Assembly (NCBI GenBank): GCA_023853785.1
Contig: JAJIRX010000195.1
Coordinates: forward strand, 1 to 64,000
Reading direction: 5' to 3'
From: Psilocybe azurescens
Lineage: Eukaryota; Basidiomycota; Agaricomycetes; Agaricales; Agrocybaceae
Length of the DNA stretch: 64,000 nucleotides
Position numbers and translations under genes: made by a program. Shown here in pieces: positions 1-13,250 of this stretch; the stretch's first letter is position 1; each line of letters opens with the position of its first letter. The notes under the pieces are model-generated. The model did no database searches. It saw only the letters and a program-made list of their open reading frames with translations, and had not been told where the DNA came from.

Positions 1-1300
1 CAGCGGGACCGAGCTCCGGGTCGTCATCGAGCGTTCGCCCTCCCCTGGCTCGGGCGGTAACAGCGCGGGCGGTTGCCGTACGGCTCGAATAGCCCCAGCA
101 CTGCGTCGTCGGAGTATGATCCCTCCCTGGCTGGTTTGCAGATATACTAGAGTTTGCCTTCTTGTCGCTTCCTTTGCGTTGTAATTTACCTTCAAATTTG
201 TCTTTGCCTTTTTATTAGTTTATCTGAGTAGCATTTTGCTGCTGCCTCTTTTTTGCCTCTAATCTATCAGATATCTGACGTGACAACCTTTTCTCCTGTT
301 TCTTGCACTGCTTCTGGTCCGTGTATGTGTAATTGTCGTTCCTTTGTTTGGATATCTTGATTCTTTCCCGAGTGGTTCTAGCACACTCTTTGTTCTTGTA
401 GGATATAGAATCGTAATTCAGTTGCTTCGTGCCCCGGCCTCGGTGTTTTAATTGCGGTTCGACCTTCTCTTCGTGGTATTCTAGAAGGACAGTGTACAAC
501 CTTGAGGCTCACCACGACCTCTGCTTCGTGGCCTTGGCATACATGCATAATGTGATTAATTCCGGATTTTTGCGGGGTGCATGGGCCGGTCCCAAAATAA
601 CACATCTGAAAAGAGGCAAAGGAGGTGTGTTGCCTTCACATATGTGGGCGTCTAACAACTTGATTGTTTGACTCACGCAAAGGCGCTAATTAATCAGGGA
701 TGATTGGGAAATATCGCAATTAGAGGTAATGGGCTCTTGGATAGGATGATGGGCTATTTCGGGCTCAGTAGCCAACACCCTGGCCCTCTTTTCCTTTATA
801 CTGTTTATTCTCGAGTCCGCCACGGCTGTCAAATGGAAAAAACGTGTCATTGACGTAGTGGAAGTAGTACTTAAGCTCTGATTACTCCTACTAGTACATG
901 CCTGCCCAACTTCCAAGTATCCTGCTGCATTTCATTGTAAGCCTGAGCTTGGATGGCTGTAAAGTAATACCGCAAGGATACAAAGAATGAATGTGGCTTA
1001 TCCCCGAATCCGAAAACCAGGCACTTGGTGACAAACTAGTGTCTAATATCCGATCATTCCTGTCCCTTGTCTATCCGACTGAATAAAATTTTTGTCTTGA
1101 AGCGGATTTATAAACTGCTTGAATAAAAGAAAGACTAGAAATTTTCTGCCTTGTAAGCTGGTAAAGTAGTAGTGGATTTCGCATACGACCCCATCGGCTG
1201 GTGATTATAGATGCTTCCGAGAATGAACTTGTAATGAGTGAAACCGGGAATAATAATACATTTCTCATGGCTGTTGGCAATCAAGTGCTTACACAGCCCT
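1..1300. other. Left-edge region without a supported gene
   Basis: No reading frame here could be tied to a family. The first ~120 bases are strikingly GC-rich and change abruptly to AT-rich DNA, so they may be the end of an exon whose remainder lies outside the window. One frame there is open for about 50 codons on plus, but I recognise nothing in it. The 5' exons of the caspase-like gene may begin in the last 100-200 bases. Confidence 0.4.
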
Positions 1301-1424
1301 GGCACCAGGTCCCATTATTCTATTTTCTGATGATGCTTTAAAAGGCTTGGATTCCCCCTCAGGTAAGCTTCCTTGCTTTTGGGGCCCCCTAGATGACGCT
1401 TGTTGATATCTATCTTATCTTTAG

Positions 1425-3802
1425 GACAGCCTCAGGCCTCAAGTTGAATAACTTTAAAGGAGAGCGGCAGCCATCTCAGCTTCAGATCCAACTCCAACCA
1501 CGTATACCATCATTTACATCTGAAGAAAATACTCCCAGCTCCCGCGAATATTTTCCACCTTTGTGAGTCAAAAGAAATTCTTTGATAAGTGAAGTGTCTA
1601 ACTGACTCGCATGTGACTACCACAAAGCGAAAGACCCCCGCCTATCCTTGCAGTCATCATAGGAATCAATAAATACAGCTCGCAAGAATATGACAATCTC
1701 ACTGGAGCCGCAGCGGATGCGGACGCCTTCGAGGATTATCTCAAAATGCGCCTGAATGTACCCAAGCAAAACATCTGCAGCCTGCGGGACGAAGAAGCCT
1801 CTCGGAGGGCCATTATCTCCTCTTTCATCTGGCTTCGCGATAACGCTGCATACCACAGGGACGAAGCTGCCATTATTTTCTACTTTGCTGGTCACGGCGC
1901 ACAGACACAAAAGCCTGTAGAGTGGGACGACTGGATAACCCCGACCGGGAACATCGAAATGTTGTGCCCGAGCGACATCGGAACTTTGACGGGCACGGAT
2001 AGTGTTCGGAGACAAGATGAGCAAGGCGTCGTTCCAGGTATCCCCGATCGCACTATTTCGGTCTTGTTGGGTCAGATAGCAGACCTGAAAGGGAACAACA
2101 TCGTGAGCCTTTCAGAATCGATTCTGTTCCTGTCATAGCCTTATGTTGATCTTTTCCATATCAGACTGTGATTCTTGATTGTTGCAGCTCAGCTGGGATG
2201 GTACGAAGCGCAAAACAGGAACGTTATACCGTCCGAAGCATCGTCAATCCCCTGCGGTCAACAGCCACTCAGATGACAGTGTCTTGTTCTCCGGCTCCAG
2301 AGGAGGACGCATGGCTCTGAGGGACCTTTCAAAAAACACCAAAGGTCGCATGTGCTGCTAGCCGCTTGTGGACGAGAAAATTTCGCCCTTGAAGACCCAA
2401 AACGAAGCGCGGCCTTTTCACGGCATCTCCTGAAAGTTCTAGATAGGGAGGACATCGAGTTTGACTTACGTCTCGCTGATGCACAAGCTCAAGATGCCGG
2501 AGAGGTGCGGCCTTGATCCAGGAATAATTTTGGAGCCTCAAAATTAATTGTAGTATATTTATAACATAGACAAACGCCACACTGCGAGGGCGATGGCATA
2601 CACTGGCGATTGTTCAACAATCAGGTTTCTGGTGCCGACAAATCCATGATATTGACGAAACGAGATAAAGAAAAACAAGAAACGATTTTGCAGGCTGGTT
2701 CAGTTCAGGGGATCACTATAGGCTCCCGCTTTGCTGCCCATGCCACCAACTTGATAGAAACTCATATGCAGCCTAATCCGTGTCTGGGATACTTCGTGGT
2801 TGCACACGTAGACACACTTTCCTCCGTTCTTATCTTGCCTCCGGATAGTCCTACATTTCGACTACCCATTCTCTTTTACTCAAAACTGGACCGACTTGCG
2901 AATAACAGTATATATGTTTACAGCAAGGATCGGGCTTGGCTAGGATCAATATTCCCTTCTGATTTGCGATCCAAATTATCGGTTGTGCTTGTCGACACTC
3001 GGCAGTGCTGCGACCTGGAACTCACTGTACTTGATAGAGTCGTTTACTTTGACCAGCATAATCCTTTGGTCGCTCCACATATTGGCTCCCGTATGCGATA
3101 TACAGCCGAGGCCGACGACGTTGAGACTATCCGCAACGTCGTCAAAGCCTCCCTTCATTTCTATTATAACCTCACCCGCAGTTCACCGTGTCAATTCAAC
3201 GATGTGTCTATGGAGCTTCACAAACTCTCAGCGGAGATGACCGAGGAGTTCGACAAGGTGTTTATACCTACTGGACAGAATCTCATGGCAGAAGAACCGG
3301 CCACCGTCGTTGTCGATGAAGATGCACCGCTGGGGATTACAATACACAACAATAGCTTAAATCGTGCGTTATACCCATACCTTTTCTACTTCGACCCAGC
3401 GGATCTGACGATAGGTGAGATATCTACGTTTTTAAATCTCTACAAGTACTTAACTCATTGGATTTGACAGTCGGATGGTATCTGCCTCCAATAGGAGCAG
3501 GTAAGTATGCTCAAACGACAAAGGTAGATGCGCCTCTTCCTCCTCGATCTACTCTGGCAATCGGCCACGGTGACGGCGGCGCTACCCCTTGGTCATTTGT
3601 TCTCCCTCCTGATGTCAAGAAAGATCTTGGGTTTTTCAGGCTTTTCTTATCCACGCGGCCTGCTTCTTTCGAGAGTATCCTGCAGGAGAGATCGCCCTTT
3701 GAGGGCGGCCCTTCTCGAAGTGTAAAATCGACGGTACCCCAGATTTTACCTGAAGGAGAATGGTCAGTTCAGACAGTGACGCTGATTCAGGTAGACAGTT
3801 AG
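1425..3802 (+). CDS. Caspase-like (metacaspase-type) domain protein, apparently frameshifted
   Basis: The N-terminal half is a caspase/peptidase C14 fold. The first strand reads AVIIGINKY, the catalytic histidine sits in YFAGHGAQ (~1880-1903), and after a ~64 nt intron the catalytic cysteine lies in ILDCCSSAG (~2173-2199). The C-terminal half (2610-3802) matches the long tail of Agaricomycete caspase-domain proteins, ending at TAG 3800-3802 after a GTGAGA...ACAG intron near 3415-3471. An exon at about 1425-1562 joins in frame to one at ~1627; further 5' exons are likely (start unresolved). Near 2318 the frame meets a TGA, and the conserved continuation (HVLLAACGRE) is one base out of register, so the gene is either inactive or carries a sequence error. 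The intron near 2505-2578 also does not join cleanly. A retrotransposon sits 13 nt past the stop codon, in the presumed 3' UTR. Confidence 0.75.
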
Positions 3803-3815
3803 AACTACTTTAGAC
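3801..3815 (+). repeat. Left target-site duplication of the retrotransposon
   Basis: The 15 bases AGAACTACTTTAGAC occur here and, without a mismatch, at 10188-10202 directly after the poly(A) run. This is the expected footprint of target-primed reverse transcription. The copy overlaps the last two bases of the caspase-like stop codon, so the insertion left the host reading frame end intact. Confidence 0.93.
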
Positions 3816-3987
3816 CGCTCCTTGATCTGTTACCACGACCATCGACAAATATCCCACGCTCTTGATAGGGCGAGGCGGATAATCGACCGGGTGGAGTAGC
3901 AGATTTTAGTAGAGCCACAAACACTCCCTCTCCACACAATCACACACATAATTTTATCACATTTGTCTTTTAATACCAATACCAAAA

Positions 3988-5698
3988 ATGAATACAACAA
4001 GCGGCACGGCACGAAGTAGGAAGGTCACCCTGGCGACCGGAACACCAAGCAACAGAGACGCTGCGAGATTAGCTGGACGTACAACTAGGGCGAACGGACC
4101 AGCAGAGATGGTGGAAGAACTGGAGGTCATCAAAGGGTCGAAAGATGGCAGGACCTTTCTTGAAACCAGACAACTACTGGTACCGGCGGACCGTCCCCTC
4201 ACTATGGCCATGGCGGGAACATGCCTTCACCAGATCATGGAGATGTCGACCGGCGTGCCGCAGCCTGTCCTGCAGGGGCTCCGAGCACTAGCCTACATGA
4301 TGGAGGACGCGGACCAGGAAGAGGCCACTCAGACATATCACGACGGCTTCAACTCAGAACTCGAATTCTTTACATCGGAGCTCACACAACTAGTCAAACA
4401 CACACAATCGAAGGTCGATGCTAAGCTGGAGGAACTATCGAAAGCAGCCGACAATCTAACCAGGTCATTCCAGTCCCCAGACTTGCAACACCAACCCCTG
4501 CAGCGAAGTCTCCTGCAGCCTGCAGGACGAATATCATACAGCCAAGTTCTGTCTCAGCCGCCAGCCTCAGCAAACCCTAGGATGCTAGCAAGGCATGGGA
4601 TACGCAGGCGTCAGTTTATGCTCAAGGGCATCGGACCTAGCTCAAGCATCGAGGGACTAGGAGACCGCGAGACTAAGGACAAACTCAACAAGGTCCTCGG
4701 AGACAAATTGACCGAAGGGGTCCACTTGCGATCAGCAACAAAACAGCTAAACGGGGGACTTTTGGTGGAGTTCAACTCCGACTACGGCGCCGCATGGGGA
4801 GGAAGGAAGAAAACATCAAGCAGTTATGCAAGGCATTAGGGGAGAATGTGGTGACGCAGAAACGGTCATACCAGCTGATAGCTAAATTCGTTCCTCTCAG
4901 TGCAGAGCCAGAGGACCCGAAATTCATAGAGGAAGTCGAGGAATCAAACCGACTGGAGGCGGGGGTCATCACGTCGATGAGATGGGCTAAAGCCATTGAA
5001 CGAAGGAAGGAGCACCAGAAATGGGCTCACATTATTTTCTCCACTGAAAATGTCGATGAAGCTAACCGCATGATCGCTCTAGGTATCCACATCGCAAATA
5101 AGAAAATTACTGTCAAAAATGCAAACTCGATCCGATTCGTTGTCTAAAGTGCCAGGGATACAACCACTACGCTAAAGAATGTAGCACGAACTCAGACACC
5201 TGTGGCCAATGCGGGAATCTGGCCATAGGACAAAGGAATGCACCAGCCATAAGAAATTCTGCATATCTTGTAAATCGGAGGACCATGCAAGCTACGACAG
5301 GACATGCCCAACATTCCAAAAGAAAATGGTTGACAAGAACCTCAATACTCCAGAAAACACACTACCATTCATCCCTACGGACGAGCCATGGACTTGGTCG
5401 ACGAACATCAACATCCAACCAAACTTTCCACATCGAAGAGCGGGCAACGAGGTCCCACGTGCTGAACCACCAGGGGCAAGTCAGAAGACAGCCCAAAGGA
5501 GGATCGAAATGCGGAGGGCAGAAATCATCGAAATCGCTGAAGCAGCTGCCAGTCGCCAGTCGAACCCACCCTCTCCACCAGCCAACCCAACAGGTGGCGA
5601 TCGCCCGATGCCCCAGAAGGAAGTGCCACACCCAAAAGATGGGGAGACTACCCTCCGAAGACGGCGAGCTACCATCACCACAAGCCATGGAATCTTAA
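3988..5698 (+). pseudogene. LINE ORF1 (Gag-like nucleic-acid-binding protein), frameshifted
   Basis: The frame opens at ATG 3988 and reads a helical, charged N-terminal region. It then shifts frame near 4795, again near 5130, and again near 5210. In the last part are three cysteine-histidine knuckles: CLKCQGYNHYAKEC (~5141-5182), a second split by a frameshift (CGQC...GHRTKEC, ~5200-5245), and FCISCKSEDHASYDRTC (~5258-5308). These are the RNA/DNA-binding knuckles of Tad1-type ORF1 proteins. A conserved segment ending in DEPWTW follows. In one frame a stop (TAA 5696-5698) abuts the ORF2 start codon, while the knuckle frame runs on to 5874, so the true ORF1/ORF2 junction cannot be fixed here. 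In an intact element the product would coat the RNA for retrotransposition. Confidence 0.85.
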
Positions 5699-8600
5699 AT
5701 GACAAATCTACAAGAGGGGCAACCAGGTCTAACACAACTTCGTATTCTACAGATCAATCTAAACAAATCGGAAGTCGCACACAAAGAACTACTCAACAGC
5801 GGACTCAGCGCAAAATACGATATATTACTAATTCAAGAACCACACATCACTTTCTATGGTCATATAATCACTAATAACTACTTCCGACAGGTATATCCTT
5901 CAGGACGACATACATTGAACAGGACGGTCCGCTCAGGAATCTGGGTCAATAGAAACATTGACACAGGCAGCTGGCAGGAGCTAACGGTTCCAGGCACAAA
6001 CGATGTTACTGCTATCCAGCTGCGAGGTCCCTATGGTCGGCTTTCGCTGTTCAACATATATAACCCATGTGACAAAGACGAAACCATCATCGCACTAACC
6101 AGCTTTATAGAAGCCCAGAAGCAAACAATATTGGCAGACAAGACGGACCACATGATTTGGGCTGGAGACTTCAATCGTCACCACCCACTATGGGATAAAG
6201 ACGAAGATGATCGGCTTTTCACTCGTGCAGCACTACGTTCGGCAGACGTACTGATTGATCTCCTAGGCAAATATGGGCTAAGCATGATCCTCCGAAAGGC
6301 ATCCCAACCCCTCGAACATATGGTCACTGGCCACACATCGAGGCCGGACAACGTATTCGCAACAACTGAACTACTGAACCGGGTGATACAGTGTGACGTG
6401 GAATTTGACACTCGTCCAGCGAACACCGACCACTACCCAATTGTCTCTATTCTCGACCTCGGACACTCCAAGACCATCGACAGACCATCATACAACTTTC
6501 GCACTGCTGACTGGGACGACTTCACAAAGAATCTCAAAATTAGGCTGAAAGAAGATGATCCTCCTGGACCACTCCAAACAATGGCCGATATATCTGACGC
6601 TGCACATTCATTGAAGGAAGCCTTACAAGATACAATTCGCACTCGGATCAAAATCCAGAAGCCCATGCCTGATAAGAAGCGATGGTGGACCAGCGAAATC
6701 GAGGTTGCTAAACGACACAAAAACAGGCTGGGAAACTTACACCACAAGCTCCGCGCCTTCGACCAACATCCCTGTCATCAGCAATTCAAGGAAGCAAAAT
6801 CATCATTTGCAAAGCTAGTCATTGAGACAAAACGAAAACATTGGAACGACTGGCTCTTGGAGGCAAGTACAGCAGACCTTTGGACAGCTAATAAATATCT
6901 TAGGAATCCAAGCGGCGACGGAGGCCAACCAAGAATTCCGACACTAGAGACCATCGACCCATACTCAGACGGAAACAGCAGAAATCTCAACAAACGCAGG
7001 CAAGGCCGAAATTTTCGCAGACACATTCTTCCCTGGGAAACCAACGCAATCAGGCATACCGGCCAATTTCGACTACCCCAATCCTGTACAGGACATTGGC
7101 CCAATCACCCAAGACCAAATTATACGCCAAGTACAGCGACTGTCCCCCTACAAAGCGCATGGACCAGATGAGATCCCTAATATTGTCCTCCAAAAATCAC
7201 TGCCGCTAATAATAAACCAACTTATTACTCTATTTAACGCTATTATCCATACAGGTCACTACCCAGAGGAGTGGAAACAGTCAATTACAGTTGTGCTACA
7301 AAAACCAGGCAAACCTAGCTACAAGACGGCCAAGGCCTACCGTCCCATTGCCCTCTTGAACATGATCCCAAAAATCCTGACAGCGATACTCGCGAGAGAA
7401 CATCAGTCATCTCATTGAAACACACAGCCTACTGCCAAACACACATTTCGGAGGGGCGGCCGGGCGCACCACAACTGATGCTATCCATTACCTGGTCCAG
7501 AAGATAAAGGAAGGCTGGCGCTGATGGAAAAGTGGCCTCGATTCTATTTCTCGACGTGAGAGGGAGCCTTCCCTAATGCAGTAACAGACCGTCTTATTCA
7601 CAACCTCAGGAAACGTAAGATCCCAAAGACATACGTGGCACTGATTGGGGAACTACTCTCCGGAAGGCGGACCACCCTAAAGTTCGACGACTATGAATCT
7701 GCCCCTTTGAAATAGACAACGGTATTGGACAAGGCAACCCCTTGTCCATGATTCTCTACACCATATATAATGCTGACATACTCGAGATAGTAGATAGAGG
7801 CGACGGAGAGGACGCCATAGGCTACGTGGACGATATAACCTTCATCACCACAGGATCCGATCTCGGCGAAACCACAGACAAACTCTCGTTACTCATGAAC
7901 AGCCGTGGGGGCGCACTTACATGGAGCGAGGACCATAACTCCAGGTTCGAAGTCTCAAAGCTAGCTTTGATGCATTGCCTGCCCACGTACAAGGCCAGGG
8001 CGCAGCAACGGAAACCACCCACAACTGGAAATCAATGGATCACTAGTAAAGGAGGTTGAGAGTTTCAAGCTACTCGGGATACACATGGACAGCCAGCTAA
8101 AGTGGAATTGCCAACTTCAAAAAGCGACAGAGAAGGCTACAAACTGGGTACTAAACTTCATACGACTGACTAAACCCTCTACAGGCATTGAGGGCGCTGG
8201 CTGATGCGCCAATTATATATTGCCACAGTCATTCCCAAAATGACCTACGGACTCGACATATGGTACACTCCGCCGACAAAACCAATTGGGCACAAACACA
8301 ACATAGGGTCAGTAGCAGGACTATGCCAGCTAACCCGGATCCAACGTAAAGCAGCGCTAGCTATAGCTGGAGGCCTCAGGTCAACTCCCAACGAACTACT
8401 GGACGCACATGCAGGTATATTACCGATGGAACTTACATTACTGAAAATTTGCCACAGGGCCACGGTCAGAATGGCAACGCTCCCGAAACGGCACCCACTA
8501 CACAAGGTGGTCCAAACGGCAGGGCTAGCCCCCCAAAAATAAGATACAAAACGTCAATCGACAACATGCTGAGGATCTTTGAACTCAAACCGACCGATTT

Positions 8601-9648
8601 CGAACCCATACACCCAGCTAAAACTGTCCCAAATTACCAAGCCCCTTTCTCCGTCCAAATCGACGCAACCAGGGAAGAATCGATGGCATTTGAAATGTCA
8701 GACAAAGCCGACTTCAAGGTGTACTCAGATGGCTCAGGCCATAGCGAAGGAATAGGAGCATCCGCAATAATGTATAGAAATGGGTCCAACATCCCCGAAG
8801 CCTCACTCAGGGTCTATTTGGGGACCAAGAGCAAACACAACACCTACGATGCGGAGGCTGCCGGGGTATCCTGGCACTGCAGCTCCTACAGCGCAGCTAA
8901 CACGACCCAATCTAGTACCATTACAGTCTACATCGACAACCAGGCTCTCCTCAAAGCGCTCAAGTTTCCCAGAGCAAAGTCCGGACAGTGGCTGGTAGAT
9001 GGAATCGTCGCCAGCGCCAAGGAAGTACCAGGGAAGATGAAGCTAGCCTGGATCTCTGGACACACGGACGTCAAGGGCAACGAGGCAGCAGACGAAGAAG
9101 CTAAGAAGGCTGCTAGCGGCTCCAGCAGCCAAAGGACTGATCTGCCCGCGATACTCAGGGGCATACTGCCGATAAGCGCATCTGCAGAAAGGCAAGTATA
9201 TCATGCGGAACTGATGCAAATCTGGAAATCTAGGTGGGACAGCTCGCCAAGAGCAGCCCGGTTCAAGCAGGTCGATCCCGAATTCACCTTTGCGAAATTC
9301 AGAAAAGTCAGCTTCTGCCTCAATAGGGCCCAATCAAGCCTACTGGTACAGGTACGTACCGGACACATCCCCCTGAACGCTCACCTCCACAGGATAAACA
9401 AATCGCCATCGAACAAATGCCCAAACTGTCGAGAGCGCCGAGGGCGGCGAACGTGCCGTCAAACAGTAGAACACTTCATATACGAGTGCCGAGCATATCG
9501 ACAAATGCGGCGCGAATTCTACAACAGAATCAAGTCTAACAACCCCAGCATGGAGCAACTCACCACCAGCCTGAAAATGGCGAAATCACTCCTAAAATTT
9601 ATCGGCTCAAACGTAAACGCTTCAAACAGTTCAACGACGGCCTATTAG
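5699..9648 (+). pseudogene. LINE ORF2: endonuclease-reverse transcriptase-RNase H polyprotein, frameshifted
   Basis: The first 490 codons (5699-7171) hold an AP-like endonuclease domain: INLNKS at the N-terminus, the metal-binding glutamate in LLIQEPH, WAGDFNRHHPLWD, and the histidine in NTDHYPIVS. The frame then breaks near 6990. The reverse-transcriptase domain follows in other frames, with YRPIALLNMIPK near 7340 and the catalytic box YVDD at 7823-7834. Interruptions occur near 7390-7430, 7520-7580 and 7710. A final open segment (8449-9648) contains RNase H, with acidic residues in VYSDGSG, YDAEAAG, YIDNQ and the SGHTDVKGNEAADE block. It ends with a CPNC...HFIYEC zinc motif (~9418-9490). 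The domain order is diagnostic of Tad1-like elements. At least five frame changes make it non-functional as read. Confidence 0.9.
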
Positions 9649-10156
9649 AACGTAACCTCCCAGAATCTGAAGACTAGGACGACACTAAAGACATCAAGGA
9701 CAATGACGCCGTGCCGAAAACCTCAACTGGACTCGAACCACACTCTCCCGCCCGCCCACTCAAGACCCACTACCGACCGCCCCCCGGATACAAACAAAGA
9801 ATACTCCCAATACGTCAAATACCTTTTAGATACCAGGGAACTGCCGCATGGCTGCACTACCACGAACAAAGATCGGCGACCGACAAGGTCATACGTGCCT
9901 TCCAGGAAACTGGACGGGCAATCTCAAGACAACCCGCGAGTCGAAGGACTCCCATCGTGGTAAATAAACATATTGAATTCCGAGGCGAGCCCCAAACGAC
10001 AGCGGAACTGTCGGGCCCAGCAGGGGGACGTGAGGGCCCTCTGGGGCGCAGAGGACTGCCGATGACGAACAAAACATATAACCTAAAGTAATACACAATA
10101 ATGTACTATCAGCTACAAAGCCAAGGAAGGGGCCCGCCCCTCAGAGGCTATAAAAT

Positions 10157-10161
<5 letters not shown>

Positions 10162-10187
<26 letters not shown>
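10162..10187 (+). repeat. Poly(A) tail of the retrotransposon
   Basis: There are 26 uninterrupted As, followed by the right copy of the target-site duplication. The terminal A run is how LINE transcripts prime integration. Confidence 0.93.
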
Positions 10188-10193
<6 letters not shown>

Positions 10194-10202
10194 ACTTTAG
10201 AC
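10188..10202 (+). repeat. Right target-site duplication of the retrotransposon
   Basis: An exact 15/15 match to 3801-3815. The first base could equally belong to the poly(A), so the true duplication is 14-15 bp. Host DNA resumes at 10203 with the original 3' flank of the caspase-like gene. Confidence 0.93.
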
Positions 10203-10561
10203 GTATTATTATTGTAATTAAGACGCTTATAATTGACATTCTTCTGATTTCAAGACGATGGAAGATTCAAAAACTTGGACCAATGGCCTTGATGGGGTTA
10301 CGGATGGAAGCCCTTCCACCTTTGTATTGTGATTCAACAACTATGTACATGGGAACTGTTTGACATATTTATGGCTCCTTCGCACCGTCAAGATGAGGTT
10401 AGCGCCGAGTGGAGGATGTTGGGAGGGCTCAGGTCGCGATGTGGTACTATTCCGGGCCGTCATAATTTGATCATCGTGATTCGTCGTGACTGCGATGCTA
10501 AGTACTACACCGACACTGACATATAGAATGACTCCTCTCTTACCACCTTCAGTTTCTGGCA

Positions 10562-11987
<1,426 letters not shown>

Positions 11988-12284
11988 TATAGAACTTCAC
12001 TGTATAATCACGCTGTAGACTTCTTCCCTTCCTCAAGGATATCATATCATAAACTACTTGCAACCCACAAGTTATAGTTGTAATATACACCCTTATCGGC
12101 GTGCGAAGAGCGTGTAGTGCAGCATTGAAGTGAGCTAATGTCAGGTAAAGGTAATGAAAGCACGAGGATAACGTATTTCAGAACAAAAGAACGATATATA
12201 CGGCAGCACAAGGAGACATGTTATGCAAGACGCACAACAGATCCGAATCCTCATTCGACCGTCCAGTTCCATTGAGCCGCTAAA

Positions 12285-12889
12285 TTATACTCTAACCTTA
12301 GCCTCAGGGGCAGGCGCAACGAAGTTTGCTGCATTCAGATTGACAGCATGAGATGTTGCAGGCTGAACTGGGAAACTGGAGTTGTAGTCATCGGACAAAA
12401 GGAAACCATCAGGAAGCTCTTCCGGTATCTCGGTGGATTCATCGCTTCAGTGAACTGAAGCATATATCCAAGATCTGATAAAAGATGTTCAATTAACCAT
12501 TAATGACTATCTAAGATCATAAGATGAGAAACATACCTGGGGCCAGGAATGCGTATAACGCACCCATCTGACTTCTGGGCGAACGAATAAATTTTGTCTG
12601 ACGCCTTGTCGTGTTCGGAGGATCTTACAGACCAGCATGCGAACTTTTCCATCTCTGCACCTGCCGACTTGATGTCGGTGGTCTCCATGTGACTGCGAAT
12701 GGTAATATCCTGAAAAGTAAGAAGAGATGGTTAGATAATAACATAGGAGAACCGATAGAAAGCACGTACCTTGCAAACAACAAAGCTTACAGGGTGTGCT
12801 GGCAATAGACGCTTGTTGAGCTCTGTAGATGCCCCCCCTTTATCGGCAGTCAAATCTTGCAAAGTCTTGATGTTAGCAGGTAAAGTCAT
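12285..12889 (-). CDS. Small orphan protein, three exons
   Basis: I do not recognise this gene. Reading minus from ATG 12889, exon 1 (12889-12770) encodes MTLPANIKTLQDLTADKGG... Intron 1 (12769-12710, GTACGT...TTCAG, 60 nt) leads to exon 2 (12709-12537) with DITIRSHMETTDIKSAGAEM. A second intron (12536-12445, GTATGT...AAG) leads to exon 3, ending in the acidic, Ala/Pro-rich tail NLNAANFVAPAPEAKVRV and TAA at 12287-12285. The product is about 150 residues, hydrophilic, with no signal peptide or membrane span. The continuous frame across two canonical introns is the evidence that it is real. The second acceptor was chosen because the alternative TTCAG site gives an early stop. Confidence 0.6.
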
Positions 12890-13250
12890 TCTCTCAGATA
12901 GTGGTGTGCTGTGGGTTATCGATTGGGCGGAAAGGGGATTTTATCCTTCTTGGCTAGAAATTACAAGTTTTTGACTCCAACTTGACTCCTCCAATCTGAT
13001 TCTCACAAATTTCACGGAAAAGGCTGCGAAGGCTCAGTGAAACGGAGAGTATTGCGTTCTAAAGTGTCTTGGCTGACAGCTAATCCTGCACTTCCAAGAG
13101 TTGCACGCCTTTCTGTATCCAAATGCCAACGGACATTCGAGTATCTATTCTTGGTATGTGAGCTCGTTAAAGAAGTACTCAAATTATAGTACCATTTATA
13201 TGTTGCCCATTTGAGCGCACGAAAAACCCCCTCCGTAGAAAGCCATACTT
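12890..13250. promoter_or_regulatory. Upstream region of the small orphan gene; no gene seen
   Basis: Between the orphan start and the tail of the LYR gene there is no supported coding sequence. It probably contains the orphan promoter and the LYR transcript terminator. No specific element can be assigned with confidence. Confidence 0.35.

Larger units (their letters stand above)
3816..10187 (+). mobile_element. Tad1-like non-LTR retrotransposon (LINE), near full length, coding-defective
   Basis: A 6.37 kb element has the order 5' UTR (~170 nt), ORF1 with CCHC zinc knuckles, ORF2 with AP-like endonuclease, reverse transcriptase, RNase H and a terminal CCHC, then a ~0.5 kb 3' region and 26 As. 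This architecture is that of the fungal Tad1 clade. There are no long terminal repeats. Both ORFs contain several single-base frameshifts, so this copy cannot encode its own proteins as read. The target-site duplication is perfect and the poly(A) is uninterrupted, which suggests a fairly recent insertion. Its base composition (A/C-rich plus strand) differs from the neighbouring host DNA. Confidence 0.93.

Noticed and set aside
4424..5874. Several overlapping frames of 80-220 codons inside the LINE
   Set aside because: They are out-of-register shadows of the frameshifted ORF1 and ORF2. Only frames carrying zinc knuckles, endonuclease, RT or RNase H motifs were kept.
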